NCBI GenBank assembly: GCA_001600455.1 | Contig: BCKC01000009.1 | Span: 1,922,001-1,986,000 of the forward strand | From: Endocalyx cinctus | Taxonomy: Eukaryota > Ascomycota > Sordariomycetes > Amphisphaeriales > Apiosporaceae | Length of the DNA: 64,000 nucleotides | Direction of reading: 5' to 3' | Shown here: positions 10,632 to 22,066 of the stretch, one piece after another | Position numbering within the stretch: the stretch's first letter is position 1 | Layout: each line of letters opens with the position of its first letter | Program-made: the position numbers and the translations under genes | The notes under the pieces: model-generated | Database searches by the model: none | Told to the model about the DNA's origin: nothing | Seen by the model: the letters and a program-made list of their open reading frames with translations, nothing else

Positions 10632-12047
10632 ATGGCGTGGGAAGAACCTCGTAAGACTGGTATGGTCTACCGGAGACTGGGTAGATCCGGACTTCACGTT
10701 TCTGCCATTGGACTCGGCGGTTGGTTGACGTGAGTTTAACTACTTTTTAACATTTTAAGTTGCGATTAGCTAAACGACTATTCACAGATTCGGTGGCCAT
10801 GTAGATGACGGTTAGGAACTTTCCACTTTCCCCTTTCCTGGAAATCTTATTAGTTTTTGCTAACTTGATGATGGTCCCGAGAGAAAAGAGAAAACGTTCC
10901 AATGCATGAAACAGGCATATGATCTCGGAGTGAACTTCTTCGACACGGCAGAAAAGTGAGTTTAGAGATGAATTTACTTATTTTCCAGAGAGAATGCAAC
11001 TAATAGTTAAAAAAGTTATACTGCGGGCAAGTCGGAGATCGTTATGGGTCAAGCCATTAAGAAATTCGGCTGGAAGCGTAGTGACCTTGTCATAAGTACC
11101 AAAGTACGTGCTCACATCTTTTCCGCCTTCTTTCCCTTCTTTGGCGATAGTCTTCGCTGGAGACAGCGAGGTGTAAGCTTCAAAGCGAAAACAAAGCCAT
11201 TGCTGAAAATCACTCCCGAACAACATGTAAGAAGAGGTGCACGCTAACGCCGACCGACAACCTATAGATCAACTGGGGCGCCGTCAACGGCGAAATCCTC
11301 GTCAACAACCACGGCCTCTCGCGCAAGCACGTGATCGAAGGCCTCGAAGCCTCGCTCGAGCGCCTCGGCCTGCGGTACGTCGACGTGGTCTACGCGCACC
11401 GACCCGACCGGCTGACGCCGATGGAGGAGACCGTGCGGGCCTTCAACCACGTCATCGACCGGGGCTTGGCCTTGTACTGGGGCACGTCCGAGTGGAGCGC
11501 CGACGAGATCGCCGAAGCCTGGGGCATCGCGCGGGACCTCCGTCTCGTCGGCCCCGTCGCCGAGCAACCTTTTTACAACGTCCTCACGCGGGGCAAGGTC
11601 GAGGGCGAGTTCCAGCGCCTGTACGACCGCTTCGGGATCGGCCTGACGACCTTCAGCCCCCAGATGTTCGGCCTCCTGAGCGGCAAGTACAACGACGCGG
11701 CCGATTCGCCGCCCGCCGACTCCCGCTTCGCCGTCAGCTCGGACGGCTTCGCCGAGGGCATGAGGAAGCAGTACGGCGACGACGCCTGGCGCGAGAAGAT
11801 CGCCAAAGTGAAGAAGCTGAAGGTCGTGGCCGAGGGGCTCGGCATCACCCAGAGCCAGCTCGCCGTCGCTTGGTGTCTGAAGAACCCGCACGTGGCGAGC
11901 GTCATTACGGGTGCTAGCAGGCCGGAGCAGATCGTGGAGAACGTCGCGGCGCTGAAGGTCCTGGATAAGTTGACTCCTGAAATCTTGGCCGAGATCGATG
12001 ATATCGTCGGTAATAAGGTCGAGTTGGACCCGGCTAGGCAGTCTTGA
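10632..12047 (+). CDS. Aldo/keto reductase, Kv-channel beta-subunit type
   Basis: This is an NADPH-dependent oxidoreductase with the AKR TIM-barrel fold, closest in style to the potassium-channel beta (AKR6) group, which fungi carry as soluble cytosolic enzymes. Exons 10632-10729, 10788-10810, 10889-10955, 11016-11103 and 11268-12047 join in phase to 351 aa, the usual length. The catalytic tetrad is present: Asp59 and Tyr64 in FFDTAENY, Lys92 at the end of ISTK, and His136 in VYAHRPD. Kv-beta style blocks include YWGTSEWSADEI, QPFYNVLTRGKVE, FGIGLTTFSPQMFGLLSGKY and the C-terminal cofactor segment SVITGASRPEQIVENV. The second exon is only 23 nt. The physiological substrate is unknown. The last exon is strongly GC-rich, which creates long overlapping shadow ORFs in other frames. 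Confidence 0.95.
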
Positions 12048-12704
12048 AATTAAGTGGGGCCAATAGTAAGGTCGAGAGAGTTGGACAGGAAGTAAAAACA
12101 TATGAATAGAATTACAGAGTCAAACTAGTAAAGATGGATTATTCAACCAGTATATATGCTTGAGTTGTTGTTAGAACAACCTTCGTCTAAAGTATCTCGT
12201 TAAATTTTCCTAAGCGCCCATGCAACAGTTAAGTTAAATAGGGACAAAGTAAAAGGGGATTCGGCATCCCCCATTACTGATAAGTTCATTCATTGACCAG
12301 GTGACGATGATACGTGCCGTATAGGACATTAACTTCCATGCCTGACTATCTTCACTGGTTTCTTTGGATAAAAGTATGTATAAGAATATAATTACATGTA
12401 TTCGTTCCCTCATCAGCATACTAAAAGGCTAGTTGAAAACAATGATTCTCCTATGCACCCAAATTTTCAGACAATGGGGGGTATAGTAAAAAGTCTAAGC
12501 GTGCAAGAAAAACTGGCGCAAGTCTAAGGAAGATCAGTAAAGAAACACAACAGCAGCCTTTGCGGAATAGAGGCAAGCGAAAAAAAACAAGCGCAACAAT
12601 AAATAAAAAATCTCGCAAACAAGGGGTATAAGTATGTTTGATTTCTTTCTTCATCTCTTTCTCTTTCTCTCTCTCCCCGCTCCTTTTCTCATATGCAAAA
12701 CCAA
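12048..12704. other. Intergenic between convergent genes
   Basis: This is the 3' region between the aldo/keto reductase and the ELMO gene, which converge. It is AT-rich with a CT-rich tract near 12650-12690. No gene was recognised. Confidence 0.6.
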
Positions 12705-14921
12705 TCAGATGACATAATGATAATTCTCATCCAACCCCTCCCGACTCGGCACCACGCCCGCGCCTTCGGGCGGACCCTCGTACGTGGCCTCCATGCGGAC
12801 GTTGAGCAGCCTGATCTTCAACCCGTAGTCTCGGACCAGTACGACCAGCTTGTTAGTCTCGGCCGTGATGGGTGCCTGACCCAAAAGCATCAACAAGCCG
12901 TCCAGCCACTCGGACGCCGAGCTGTGGTTCAGCGGGTGCAGCGTCAGGAGCGCCGTCTCCTTTCCTTCGCCGCCCTTTTTCGCCTCCTCGGCGCTGACGT
13001 GGCTGAAGATGGTGATCTTGGTCGAGTGCTTCGACGGCTGGGGAGGGTTCATCGTCGTCAGCGTCGCCGTCGAGCTGGGGTTGGAGGCATCCGCGCTCGC
13101 GTTGCTCTCGTCCTCGTTCGGCGCCGACACGTTAGACACCACGGAACTGATGGTCCGGAGGTCGATTTTCTCGCCCAGTGCCTCGAGGCTGGGGTCGTGC
13201 CCCGTCGTTCTCAGTGTGAAATCAGCGTAGTGTAGGTATCGACGGTTATGCGATAGCTTAGCGTATCTCCAATTCGTCCCTCGGCGGTTGTCCGCTTGAT
13301 TTGGGTTCGGCGTCGCTCTGCTATCTTTTTGGGCCGACGGCTTGGAGAACCAGGCGCCCTGTAACAGGCACCTAATCCGTTGCTCCTTTATAAACGTGAG
13401 CGCTTCTGATTTCATACTCTCGTGCACCCTCTCCAGGTGCTGACCCCACCGGTCGTCAAACGAGAGCGTCAGGAGTTCCATCTGGACCTCGCGCAGGCGC
13501 GCCAGGTCGAATTCTTCCAAATCCTCCTCAACCTCGTCGATCTCCTTGGTGCGGCTCGCGCGTCCAACTACCTGATCGACCAGTATTCGCACGAGTTCTA
13601 CAACCTTCTCGAAATCGTGCTGCTCGGCGCCCGTCGTCTTCCATAGTCGAAAAAATGCCTGTAAACTCGCCGTGTGTAACCGGGACCACTGGAGTAGCAG
13701 CGGTCTGAATAATTTGTCCTGCTGCTTTCCGTCCGATAGCTGATACGCTCGCGCGTCTCCCAAATCTGATCGGTCGCACTCAAAATGCTCGAAGAGGATC
13801 ATGGAGACCGCTAAGCTCGCGCGCGCGACGGGGCACCGCTCGTACAGGGGTTTCGTAGATTGCTCTAGCAGCAGCTTTTGGAAACTATCCTCGTTTTTCC
13901 TCACGTAATCGGCGAGGTCCATCATACCCAAGAAGCCGGCGGCGAGAAACTCGGCGGCGGGGCTCTCGGTTTCGAAACCCAATCTCCTCCATTTCTCGGG
14001 ATTGTGCTTCTTGCTGCCCTTCCTGCCCACGGTCGTCTCGGCGCTCTCGCTACCGTTGCCGTGGCCGGTACCGTTGACGTTTCCGTTCGTGAGGTCTCGG
14101 TTCGGCGCGCTCGCCAGGTGGATGCCCTTCAGCGCCCTCCTGTGCTCGGGTCTCTCGAGGTCGACTTCAACGTGCTTCCACTTCTTCAGCAGCACCTTCG
14201 TAAGGGACTGGAACTCGAGGAGCGGGTGGGCGAGATCCTGCAGGGCGGCGCTCTGCATGAGGAGGAAGACGGCCTTGATCAGGCCCAGATCCTGCAGTCG
14301 CTTGATAAATTTCGGCCACTCCTCGCCAGTCGCCGCGGCCTTGCCAGTTTCGCCCTTCTTGCCGGAGGGCTCGTTCGAAACGGCATCTCTTATGAGGGCG
14401 TTGATCAGCATCAATGTGGTCGCGCATAGGGCGTGGTCGGCCGACTGCAGCTTCTGGACGACGAGCTCGAAGAACTGGGGGTACACGGCGACGGCGGGTT
14501 TGAGGGCGCGGAAGCCGAAGTAGCCGGGCGTGTGCATCGAATCCGGCGTCTCGGACTGCGAATGACTTACGAGGGCTACCAGTATGGACATGGCGCCTCT
14601 TAATATGTTGACCAAGGGGTTCGTGACTACCAATTCGACGACGCGCTCGACGAGATCGCCAGCCGTAGGACCCTCGAATATATCCCAGCCCATGTCGACC
14701 TCCAGAAGTCGACTGAGACTTTGTAGCGAATATGCGAGCGTGTTACCGCTCGAACCCATGATAAGGCGACGTAGCACGATCAAGCCACCCGAGGTAATGA
14801 AAACGTCGGCGAAGGAAGGGTCGTTTATGGAGGACTGCAGTTTAAAAACTGCCATCTTGCGCGCAGCATCTTCGTCGCTAGAGAGACGCGTCAAAAGCGC
14901 CGGTATATCTGCTTGATCCAT
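12705..14921 (-). CDS. ELMO/CED-12 domain protein with PH domain
   Basis: This is the fungal ELMO homologue, the usual partner of DOCK-type guanine nucleotide exchange factors that activate Rac/Cdc42 at the cell cortex. It is a single exon of 738 aa. The ATG at 14921 (MDQADIPALLTRLSSDED) is preferred over an in-frame upstream ATG at 14981, because the extra 20 residues are a low-complexity KRRRSQKKKK stretch outside the conserved start. The N-terminal half (about 1-270) is armadillo-like helical. An ELMO/CED-12 core lies near 310-480, including AGFLGMMDLADYVRKNEDSF and SMILFEHFECDRSDLGDA. A PH-like domain spans about 545-690, starting at NWRYAKLSHNRRYLHYADF. The C-terminus carries a proline-containing tail ending NYHYVI. 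A long intronless gene stands out among multi-exon neighbours. Partner assignment rests on family knowledge. Confidence 0.9.
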   Translation of the reverse strand: MDQADIPALLTRLSSDEDAARKMAVFKLQSSINDPSFADVFITSGGLIVLRRLIMGSSGNTLAYSLQSLSRLLEVDMGWDIFEGPTAGDLVERVVELVVTNPLVNILRGAMSILVALVSHSQSETPDSMHTPGYFGFRALKPAVAVYPQFFELVVQKLQSADHALCATTLMLINALIRDAVSNEPSGKKGETGKAAATGEEWPKFIKRLQDLGLIKAVFLLMQSAALQDLAHPLLEFQSLTKVLLKKWKHVEVDLERPEHRRALKGIHLASAPNRDLTNGNVNGTGHGNGSESAETTVGRKGSKKHNPEKWRRLGFETESPAAEFLAAGFLGMMDLADYVRKNEDSFQKLLLEQSTKPLYERCPVARASLAVSMILFEHFECDRSDLGDARAYQLSDGKQQDKLFRPLLLQWSRLHTASLQAFFRLWKTTGAEQHDFEKVVELVRILVDQVVGRASRTKEIDEVEEDLEEFDLARLREVQMELLTLSFDDRWGQHLERVHESMKSEALTFIKEQRIRCLLQGAWFSKPSAQKDSRATPNPNQADNRRGTNWRYAKLSHNRRYLHYADFTLRTTGHDPSLEALGEKIDLRTISSVVSNVSAPNEDESNASADASNPSSTATLTTMNPPQPSKHSTKITIFSHVSAEEAKKGGEGKETALLTLHPLNHSSASEWLDGLLMLLGQAPITAETNKLVVLVRDYGLKIRLLNVRMEATYEGPPEGAGVVPSREGLDENYHYVI

Positions 14922-16014
14922 ATTTTGGTTTGCTTTTTTTTTTTTTTGGGATCGTCTTCTTTTCTCTCTATTGAATACCAATCGATATTTGAATCAAAGT
15001 TGAAATGGAGAGAGAGAGAACAAAGGTAGCTATTTGGATCGTCTATCTGTCGGTCGTTCGATCGGATGTAGGGTAAATTAGTTTCGGTCGATCGGCCGTT
15101 GAGGGCGAAGATCAGGCAGGATCAGGAGGAGATTCAAGGAAGAAATCGGTGCCCATTTATCTTTCTTTCCATAACCCTACAGGGGGGTTGAATTCTTTAT
15201 ATCGACATATATACTCGTTTGATTGTATTCTACTTTCGAATTGACAGTTTTCAGTTAAAAAATAGAGAGAATATAGTAAGAATTGTATGCGCCTGATATG
15301 ATGCGACGCGATGATAAAAGAAAGGGTTCAGAAAAAAAAGGGAAATGAAAAAAAGAGGAATGGAATGCCGGTGATTAACTAACTAATCTTAGTACACCTA
15401 GAGTTTTACATAGTTGACAACATCTACACTTGGCGGGGGATTAAATGAGAAAGTAAGGAGTCAAAGACGCACAGACTTGACAACTCATCCAATAATTAAT
15501 TCCTTCATTTATTTATTACAAGTAATCGATCCTTTATTTTATACTTTCTTTGCGCCTACGATAGCGATGAGTTCATAATTTGTAAATCTTCATTGTCATC
15601 GCTGCAAGAACTAACCTAGCTGCCTAACTTACTCCCTACTAATACTCACTAATTACCAGCACGTACTACATATCATTACCCCTAATTATTACCCACTTAG
15701 GGGGCAATCGGCAGAGAGAACATGACGGCTATTCATAAGTTTTCACAGGAAAACTATTACTACTAATGATGAAGTGATGTTTCATTTTACTTTGAATATT
15801 TATTACTACGAGAGGAGAAATTATGGTATATTCGCAGTTGGAATTGTGTTCGCTCTTAAATAAACACATTCTCAACTTACTCACTCCAAAATAGAGCTCC
15901 TTAATTGAAACCTTCCTCTAACCCCTCCACACACACAAAAAAAAAAAGAGAGAGAAGCATCTGTATTTATCCGGAATATTTAATAATAGTAATAATAATA
16001 CTTTCTATTATTCT
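14922..16014. other. Intergenic, ELMO promoter side
   Basis: This stretch covers the upstream region of the ELMO gene and the 3' region of the hexose transporter. It has purine-rich tracts (GAGAGAGAG near 15008 and 15950) and AT-rich DNA. No gene was recognised. Confidence 0.6.
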
Positions 16015-17978
16015 TTAAACAGCCGTCGTCTCCTTCGCCTCCGCCGATCCAGCAGATACGGACTTCTTCTCGACAGCGTGGGTATCATCCCCGCGCTCGC
16101 GACGATCGACGACGGCCCTAATCTCGGCCTCGAGCCGAGACTGACCTTTCTTCGTCTTCCAAGCCGGGAGGGCCCCCTTGGCGAACAGGGTCTCGATCTC
16201 CTCGATCGTCTTGCCGCACGTCTCCGGGTAGGTGAAGAAGGCCTGGACGGCGGCGCCGACGCAGAGGACGCCGAAGATGATGAAGACCTGGTGCTTGATG
16301 TTGAGGAATGCCGGCGGCGTGAAGAGGCCGAGCGCGAAGTTGAACAGCCAGTTGGCCACGGCCGCGAGCGACATGCCCGTCGCCCGCGTCCCGAGCGACC
16401 ACACCTCGGCCGCGTAGATCCACGCCACCGGCGCCAGCGTGAGCGCGTACACGATGATGAGCAGGTAGCTGAACGCGATCACCCCGTGCGCGGGCGATCC
16501 GGATACCCGGATCACCACGTTGTGGTTACCGCCCACGCCCTCGGGCACGGGTACCGCGTAGGTGCCGAGAAGGCCGCCGACGACGAAGTGGCACACCGCC
16601 ATGCCGATGGAGCCGTATATCAACAGGGTACGTCGTCCGGTACGGTCGATGAAGAAAAACATGATCGTAGTGAAGCTAGATAAATGATAGTTTCGTAAGC
16701 TTATGTAAACGAAGGGGGAAGGAAGTGGGGAAACCCCTTTTTTTTCACTTACATGATGAAGAGGGCATATTGGACACCGGCGGAGATGAGGTTGATGTCA
16801 CCCTCGAGGCCAGCCATTAAGAACACGAACACCAAATAATAGACGATAACATTGGCACCGCTCAATTGCTGATCATCATCCAGTTAATATACGATTAATT
16901 ACCCTCTTTTGACCCGTTCATTCAATGGAAAGGGTGGGGAGAATGTCTTACCTGCCACGCCTGCACGCTCACTCCAGCCAAAGTCCTCTTCCACATGCCA
17001 TTGATGAAAAATTTCCTCCATCCCTGAACGGTGGCCTGCTCGGCGGCGAGCACGGTAGAGATCTCCTCCCACTCGGCCACGACCAGGGGGTCGTCCTTGT
17101 TGCCGCCGGCCTGGATATCGGCCAGCGTCTGGATCGCCTCCTCGGTCCTACCGACCTTGGCGAGCCACCTGGGAGACCGCGGGAGGAAAGGGAGACCGAT
17201 CATGAGGAACACGCAAGGGATGAACTGCGTGCCCCAGGCGGTTCGGAAAGAGGCCGTGCCGGGGATCTTGGACGCGCCGTAGCCGATGAAGTACATGATC
17301 AAAATACCCCACTCGATCGCTAATTGTTGGATGATGATGATACGACCTCTCGATTCCTATAACAGGGAAAAGGGGAAGAAATTTTTAGTCACTCGGAGAG
17401 AAAAAAAAAAAGGCAAATCAGAAATCCAAGGAAAGATCTCTACTTACGCGCTTCGCGATTTCGGCGAGGTAGACGGGGACCTGGGCGGATGTGATACCGA
17501 CGCATACGCCGTTTAGGACACGACCGGCGATTAGAGAACCGACACCGTTAGTAGCCACTTGAACAGCGGTTCCGACAAGCCACCAAATGCAGCCAAAGAA
17601 AATACTGCGAACATGGTTAGCTCATCAAGCTAATGCTACCAATCACGTTTATATATATAAGGAACGCACCTATCACGACGACCAAACTTATCCGAGATCG
17701 GGCCAGCCATCAAACTTCCTACTACCGAGCCAGCTGCGAGAGCAGAGCCGATAGCACCCTGGGTAATTCCGGAAGGGTTGTTAAAGTAATCGATGTACTG
17801 GTCGGTACCGATAATGGCGGCAATGGAGGAGATGTCGAAACCGAAAAGCATACCTCCAACAGTAGCCACCATGGCTATGAAGTAGGTGTTGGCTATGCTT
17901 TACTATTAGCATTTTTTGACCCTCTATGGGTTTCATGTGATTTTGCTTTTACTTACTGATCTTTGGAAGCTTCGCCAT
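16015..17978 (-). CDS. MFS sugar (hexose-type) transporter
   Basis: This is a 12-helix proton-coupled sugar transporter of the plasma membrane (sugar porter family). Six exons join in phase: 17978-17957, 17892-17670, 17604-17448, 17356-16952, 16868-16753 and 16675-16015, giving 527 aa. The first exon is only 22 nt and encodes MAKLPKI before the split codon. Diagnostic motifs are GGMLFGFDISS in helix 1, DKFGRR in the loop between helices 2 and 3, VPVYLAEIAKRESRGR after helix 4, FLPRSPRWLAKVGR before the central loop, QLSGANVIVYY in helix 7, DRTGRR between helices 8 and 9, and the closing PETCGKTIEEIE. The central motif has PRSPRWL where many members have PESPRWL. The C-terminal tail is acidic and Ser-rich. 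The closest character is that of high-affinity glucose transporters; substrate is inferred. Confidence 0.95.
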
Positions 17979-19541
17979 ATTGAAAAGCTTTGCCGAACCA
18001 GCTCTTTCGCTATGAGTTACGGTAGGTCTATCTACGCGTAAGTGTAGACATGAGGACGAAAGAAAGAAGAAAAAGAAGAAGAAGAAAAGAAAGGCAAGAT
18101 CACGAGAAGAAATGGATTGCCCCAATATTTATTATCCTTGGGAGAAAGAGTAATAGCCCTGCAAATCACATGGAAGAAAAGGAGAATCTGATCGCGACCA
18201 GACTTTTCGTCCCAAATCTTACCTTACTTACCTGCTCGCGCCGAGAATGAAACCCCCAATACGGGGAAAAGTTTATGATTCTTGCAGGAGGATCTCCACC
18301 GATCTCTACCACAACAGGACAAAATCTCCTGTCAATCCATTAGAATTGATAGGACAGGGTTCGGAACACGGTCGAAATAAACCTCCTGATCGAATGCGAA
18401 GCACCAGCGGGAAGGCTTGGGTCGCCATAGATGTGGGAAATCCAGGTAGCTTCACCCCCGGACCTCTCTCCACAACTTGCTAGGATGGCATTGAATCGAA
18501 ATATGCGACCCAGGTTTACGCGGAGCGGATGGGCCCATCAAAAAAAAAAAAAAAAGCCCATCTCGTAATCTTTTTTTTGTATGAGACGATTGCGGGTCTG
18601 CGCTAGCATAGATGGAAGGGAGTTGTGCTTTGCCCATGGGGGGGTTCACATCTCGTAGTGTACCAGCCCCAACCTGACCCCAAAAACAAACCCCAAAATT
18701 CTTGACTGCGGAGGAGCAATAATCTGTGGATTCCTCTTTTTTTTTTTTTTTTTTTCCTTCTCCTTTATTAGCGGAGTTTTTATGGACTAAACCAAAGCCT
18801 CCAATAACTATAACAAAACAAAAACAAGCAAGCCCATGGTAAAATGAACGATGGGCTCGATCCTAGTCACGTGTGGGCCGACGAGCCCGTCGCCGATTGG
18901 TGCGCATAAAAGAAAGTCTTCCCAATGTCGGCGATAGGTCGAACTACCGGACCATATGATGTACCAAGAAAACGCCTAGGAAGGATGGCGATGGAGGAAG
19001 TCCAAATTCGTTCTTTTAGCGAACTCCAAATTTCTCCGCCCGTATTTTTTCCCCGCATTGGGGAGAGAGGAGTCACCTTGGCCCGTTGCCCGTCTGCTGG
19101 GATTACCTAGTCAGCTAGTATTATATCTGAGAATTTGTTTTTTAGAGTCTCAGCTTGTGTCACCAAACTTCATTACACAAAATACGTATTTAAGGGAGAC
19201 ATAGGTAGGGTAATATTTAAGAGGCTTACTTCTTAATCAGTGTAAATAAAGGGAATTATAGAGCAAAATGAGAGATTTTATTATTGAAAATATTTCATTG
19301 GTATTGAGAATGGGATTTATTTTCATCAGGAACTCTATGATAAGAGGCAAGCCTTTTCCCCAGCTCTTCGGCACCGAGCGAAGTACATGAAATTGAATTG
19401 CGACTTGGTGTTATGTAACGTAAACTTCGAAACCAAGACAGAAAAACGGTGTAATGTCTACCTGATCTAACCATCCAACGGAACGCCAATGCTGATGCCC
19501 AGGGTCCTGGCCTTCCCTGCCATTGATTAAATATTTTTAAT
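17979..19541. other. Intergenic, transporter promoter side
   Basis: About 1.5 kb upstream of the hexose transporter and downstream of cytidine deaminase. It includes A and T homopolymers (near 18541 and 18738) and several C-rich or G-rich patches (for example around 18457 and 18640) that could serve as carbon-catabolite repressor sites, but the motif is too short to assign. Short ORFs here look accidental. Confidence 0.5.
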
Positions 19542-20242
19542 TTACGTATAAGACGAGAGCGCTTTTGGAGGTGGGAGTGCCTCAGGTCCAAAGGACAGCG
19601 GTAACATCTGAACAGAAGGGAAAAAAAACAAAGTTAGTATTCCTGTATGTTCAAGTTGAAAGTAATGCGATGGAATGTGAAGTAACAAACTATATCCTTA
19701 CCTCTTCTAGTCTTAAGACGATATAATTATCATCCTTGTCAAACATAATAATTGGAGCCTTGAGATCGGTAAACTCCCGTATACTGCGAGCCGTCAGTTT
19801 TGTTTTACTCATTATACGAATAAACTAAATCGCATCATCTCTACTAATCATAACGAGCGACAAAAAAAAAAAAAAAAAAAACTCACAATTGTCTACACAT
19901 CCCACACGGGCTCGCCGGCGGCGATATATCGGTCGCCACGGCCACGGCCCTAATCTTGCGGTGACCCTCCGTCACGGCCTTCCCGAGGGCTACCCGCTCG
20001 GCGCAGGTCCCTACCGGGTACGAAGCGTTCTCCACGTTAGCGCCGTTGAAGTAAACCCCCTCGCCCGTAGCCGAGAGGACGGAGGCCCCGACGTGGAACT
20101 GGCTGTAAGGACAGTACGCCGTCGCCTTGGACGCCACGCAGCGGGTGTGCAGCTCCTCGAACTCGGCCGAGGTCAGGCCGTACTCGCGACACGTCGACTC
20201 GACCGCCGCGACATCGGAGGCCGGAAAGCTTTTAGGCGTCAT
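19542..20242 (-). CDS. Cytidine deaminase
   Basis: The enzyme converts cytidine and deoxycytidine to uridine and deoxyuridine in pyrimidine salvage, in the cytosol. Exons 20242-19887, 19783-19702 and 19607-19542 join in phase to 167 aa, a little longer than the typical 130-150. The zinc site is complete: Cys80-Ala-Glu82 within GTCAERVALG, with Glu82 the catalytic acid, and Cys113 and Cys116 in PCGMCRQ. Substrate-binding blocks YCPYSQFHVGAS and NGANVENASYP are intact. The C-terminal part after the second intron (FIREFTDL, then LPLSFGPEALP) matches the end of homotetrameric enzymes. The last exon is short (21 residues). Neighbours show no obvious functional link. Confidence 0.97.
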
Positions 20243-22066
20243 GGTTTTTTTTTTTTTTCTTGGAAATGGGAAGTAAGATGTGATGCTCTTTTTTTATTCC
20301 TTTTTGAAATCTATGAATCGTATATAGATGCGAATAAAACTTGTCGGCCCTTTTTTCATAACCTTCTTGACGATGTTTTGAGATGATGGTGGAGGGGGGG
20401 TTTACAACTAGCACTAGTAGTGTATATCAAAGGAAATATCGTCAAGTGGGGTTTTTTGCTTAAGGAATGCGGCGCTGGCCGGACTACCAGTTCTGCCAGT
20501 TTCCTTATCTGATTAGAGATATTTCTAACACAGCAGGTGCCTACTTTTAGTAGAGTTATGGCGTAGTGTCGACACTTGTCACATTTATCTTCTTTCCTTT
20601 TTATTTTCATTTCGTCTCTCTCTATCTTCCAGCTGCCCGTTTCATTGGACGATGTACCGGCGTCTTCATCATTATATACACTATGAACGTAATCTAGACG
20701 TTTGGAAAAGACACGTTTATTAGTGAAACTAACCGGTCCTAATATGAGTTCCACTCCTTCAAGCTGATGAAGCTGTGATGATAATAGCCTACAGTATAAT
20801 GACTCGCGAGAACACCAAAAAAAAGCAAGCTCGGAGACGTTTTTGGAGTCGTTTTTAGGTACTAAGTCGGAAGCTGAATGAAAAGGCACAGAAGCTTATG
20901 TCAGATTTGGGCCAACTTTTTCCAAGGTCGTGATATTCCTCTTCCCTTGGCTCACCGTTGACAAATCTGGACACTTCCGTCCTTACTATCATTGGCAATC
21001 AAATTCGGCCATCCTCGCGGCTAAGAGGAGAAAGCAATGAGCGCGTGACTCGAACCAGATTTATCGTGGAATAGGAGTCCTTCTCATTCACGGCTTCTAA
21101 TTACCGCAATTTAATGGAAAGCCAGTCTCGAAGAAACACCAATCGTTCTATTAGTCGAACAATTAATCTAAAAGTTAATTCTAGGTATCCGAAGATTTAT
21201 TGCAATCACATACACATTTATTAACTATTCCAATAACTATATATTCACATCCATGGATATTAGGTTATGTCATGCAGGCAGTCTTCCTGCATGTGTCCTG
21301 AAATACCACCACCATGCTACGGCACCTTGACAAGAACTCGTATACAAGAAATGAGTATAATATTCCAAGAGATTTCTAACACAGCCTGCTTGTCTCATAC
21401 TCGCTTTATTAAAAGACATGCATCTTAGAAAGAAAACGCAAGACGTGATACGATACGCTACGATGCGGTGCAATGGGGAAAAGGTTATACAAAACTGCGA
21501 ACGGGTTCCTGAAATCTCAAACTATTATCTCCGCAGAAAAAAGATGCACAACCTCAAAAAAAAAAAAAAAAAAAAAACGCTGACGAAATATACGTAAATA
21601 AAAGAGAGGGATCGAGATGTCCCTTTTTATTCTTTTACGTAGGATGTACGAAATCGTACCTGTAAGTGACGTGTGTGGGTGAGGGAGCAAAAACTTGGTC
21701 ACTCAGCCCTGAAAAATCAAGTTAGCTCACCCGTCTCGAAAAAACGGGCCGCCTATCCTGACGTCACGAATTAAGTCACAACCCAAGTCGATCAAGGATG
21801 TATGGTTTTTATAAGACGGTTGAACATGGCACTCTTCCAAGTTTCTACTATTTACTATTCTCGAAATAAAATAAAATAAAGATTAATGAGCAAGAAATTT
21901 ATCTAATTTTTAGACTATAATTCAAGAAAAGAAAAAAAGAAAGAATATAGCTTCTCGAACTAAGCGGGGGTTAGTTCATAAAAGTAGATTTTATACCGAG
22001 TACAGAAAGATCTATATCTATATATATATAACTCCATCTTCTTCAACCATCAAAAAAACAAGAAAA
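20243..22066. other. Intergenic
   Basis: This stretch lies between divergent cytidine deaminase and the ORF at 22067. A 177-codon minus-strand ORF (20356-20889) has no recognisable content and composition unlike the neighbouring genes. Otherwise it is AT-rich with A homopolymers (for example 21557-21577) and a TATA-like alternating tract at 22013-22030 close upstream of the next gene. Confidence 0.5.

Noticed and set aside
11237..12101. Long ORFs in other frames over the last aldo/keto reductase exon (11237-11917 plus, 11262-12101 minus)
   Set aside because: They are shadows produced by the GC-rich, C-ending codons of the real exon; their translations are Arg/Gly/Pro-rich without domains.
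18247..19110. Small ORFs upstream of the hexose transporter
   Set aside because: They are short, low in conserved content and located in a promoter region.
20356..20889. 177-aa minus-strand ORF upstream of cytidine deaminase
   Set aside because: It has no recognisable motif, no codon bias like the neighbours, and runs through homopolymers and the likely deaminase leader region.
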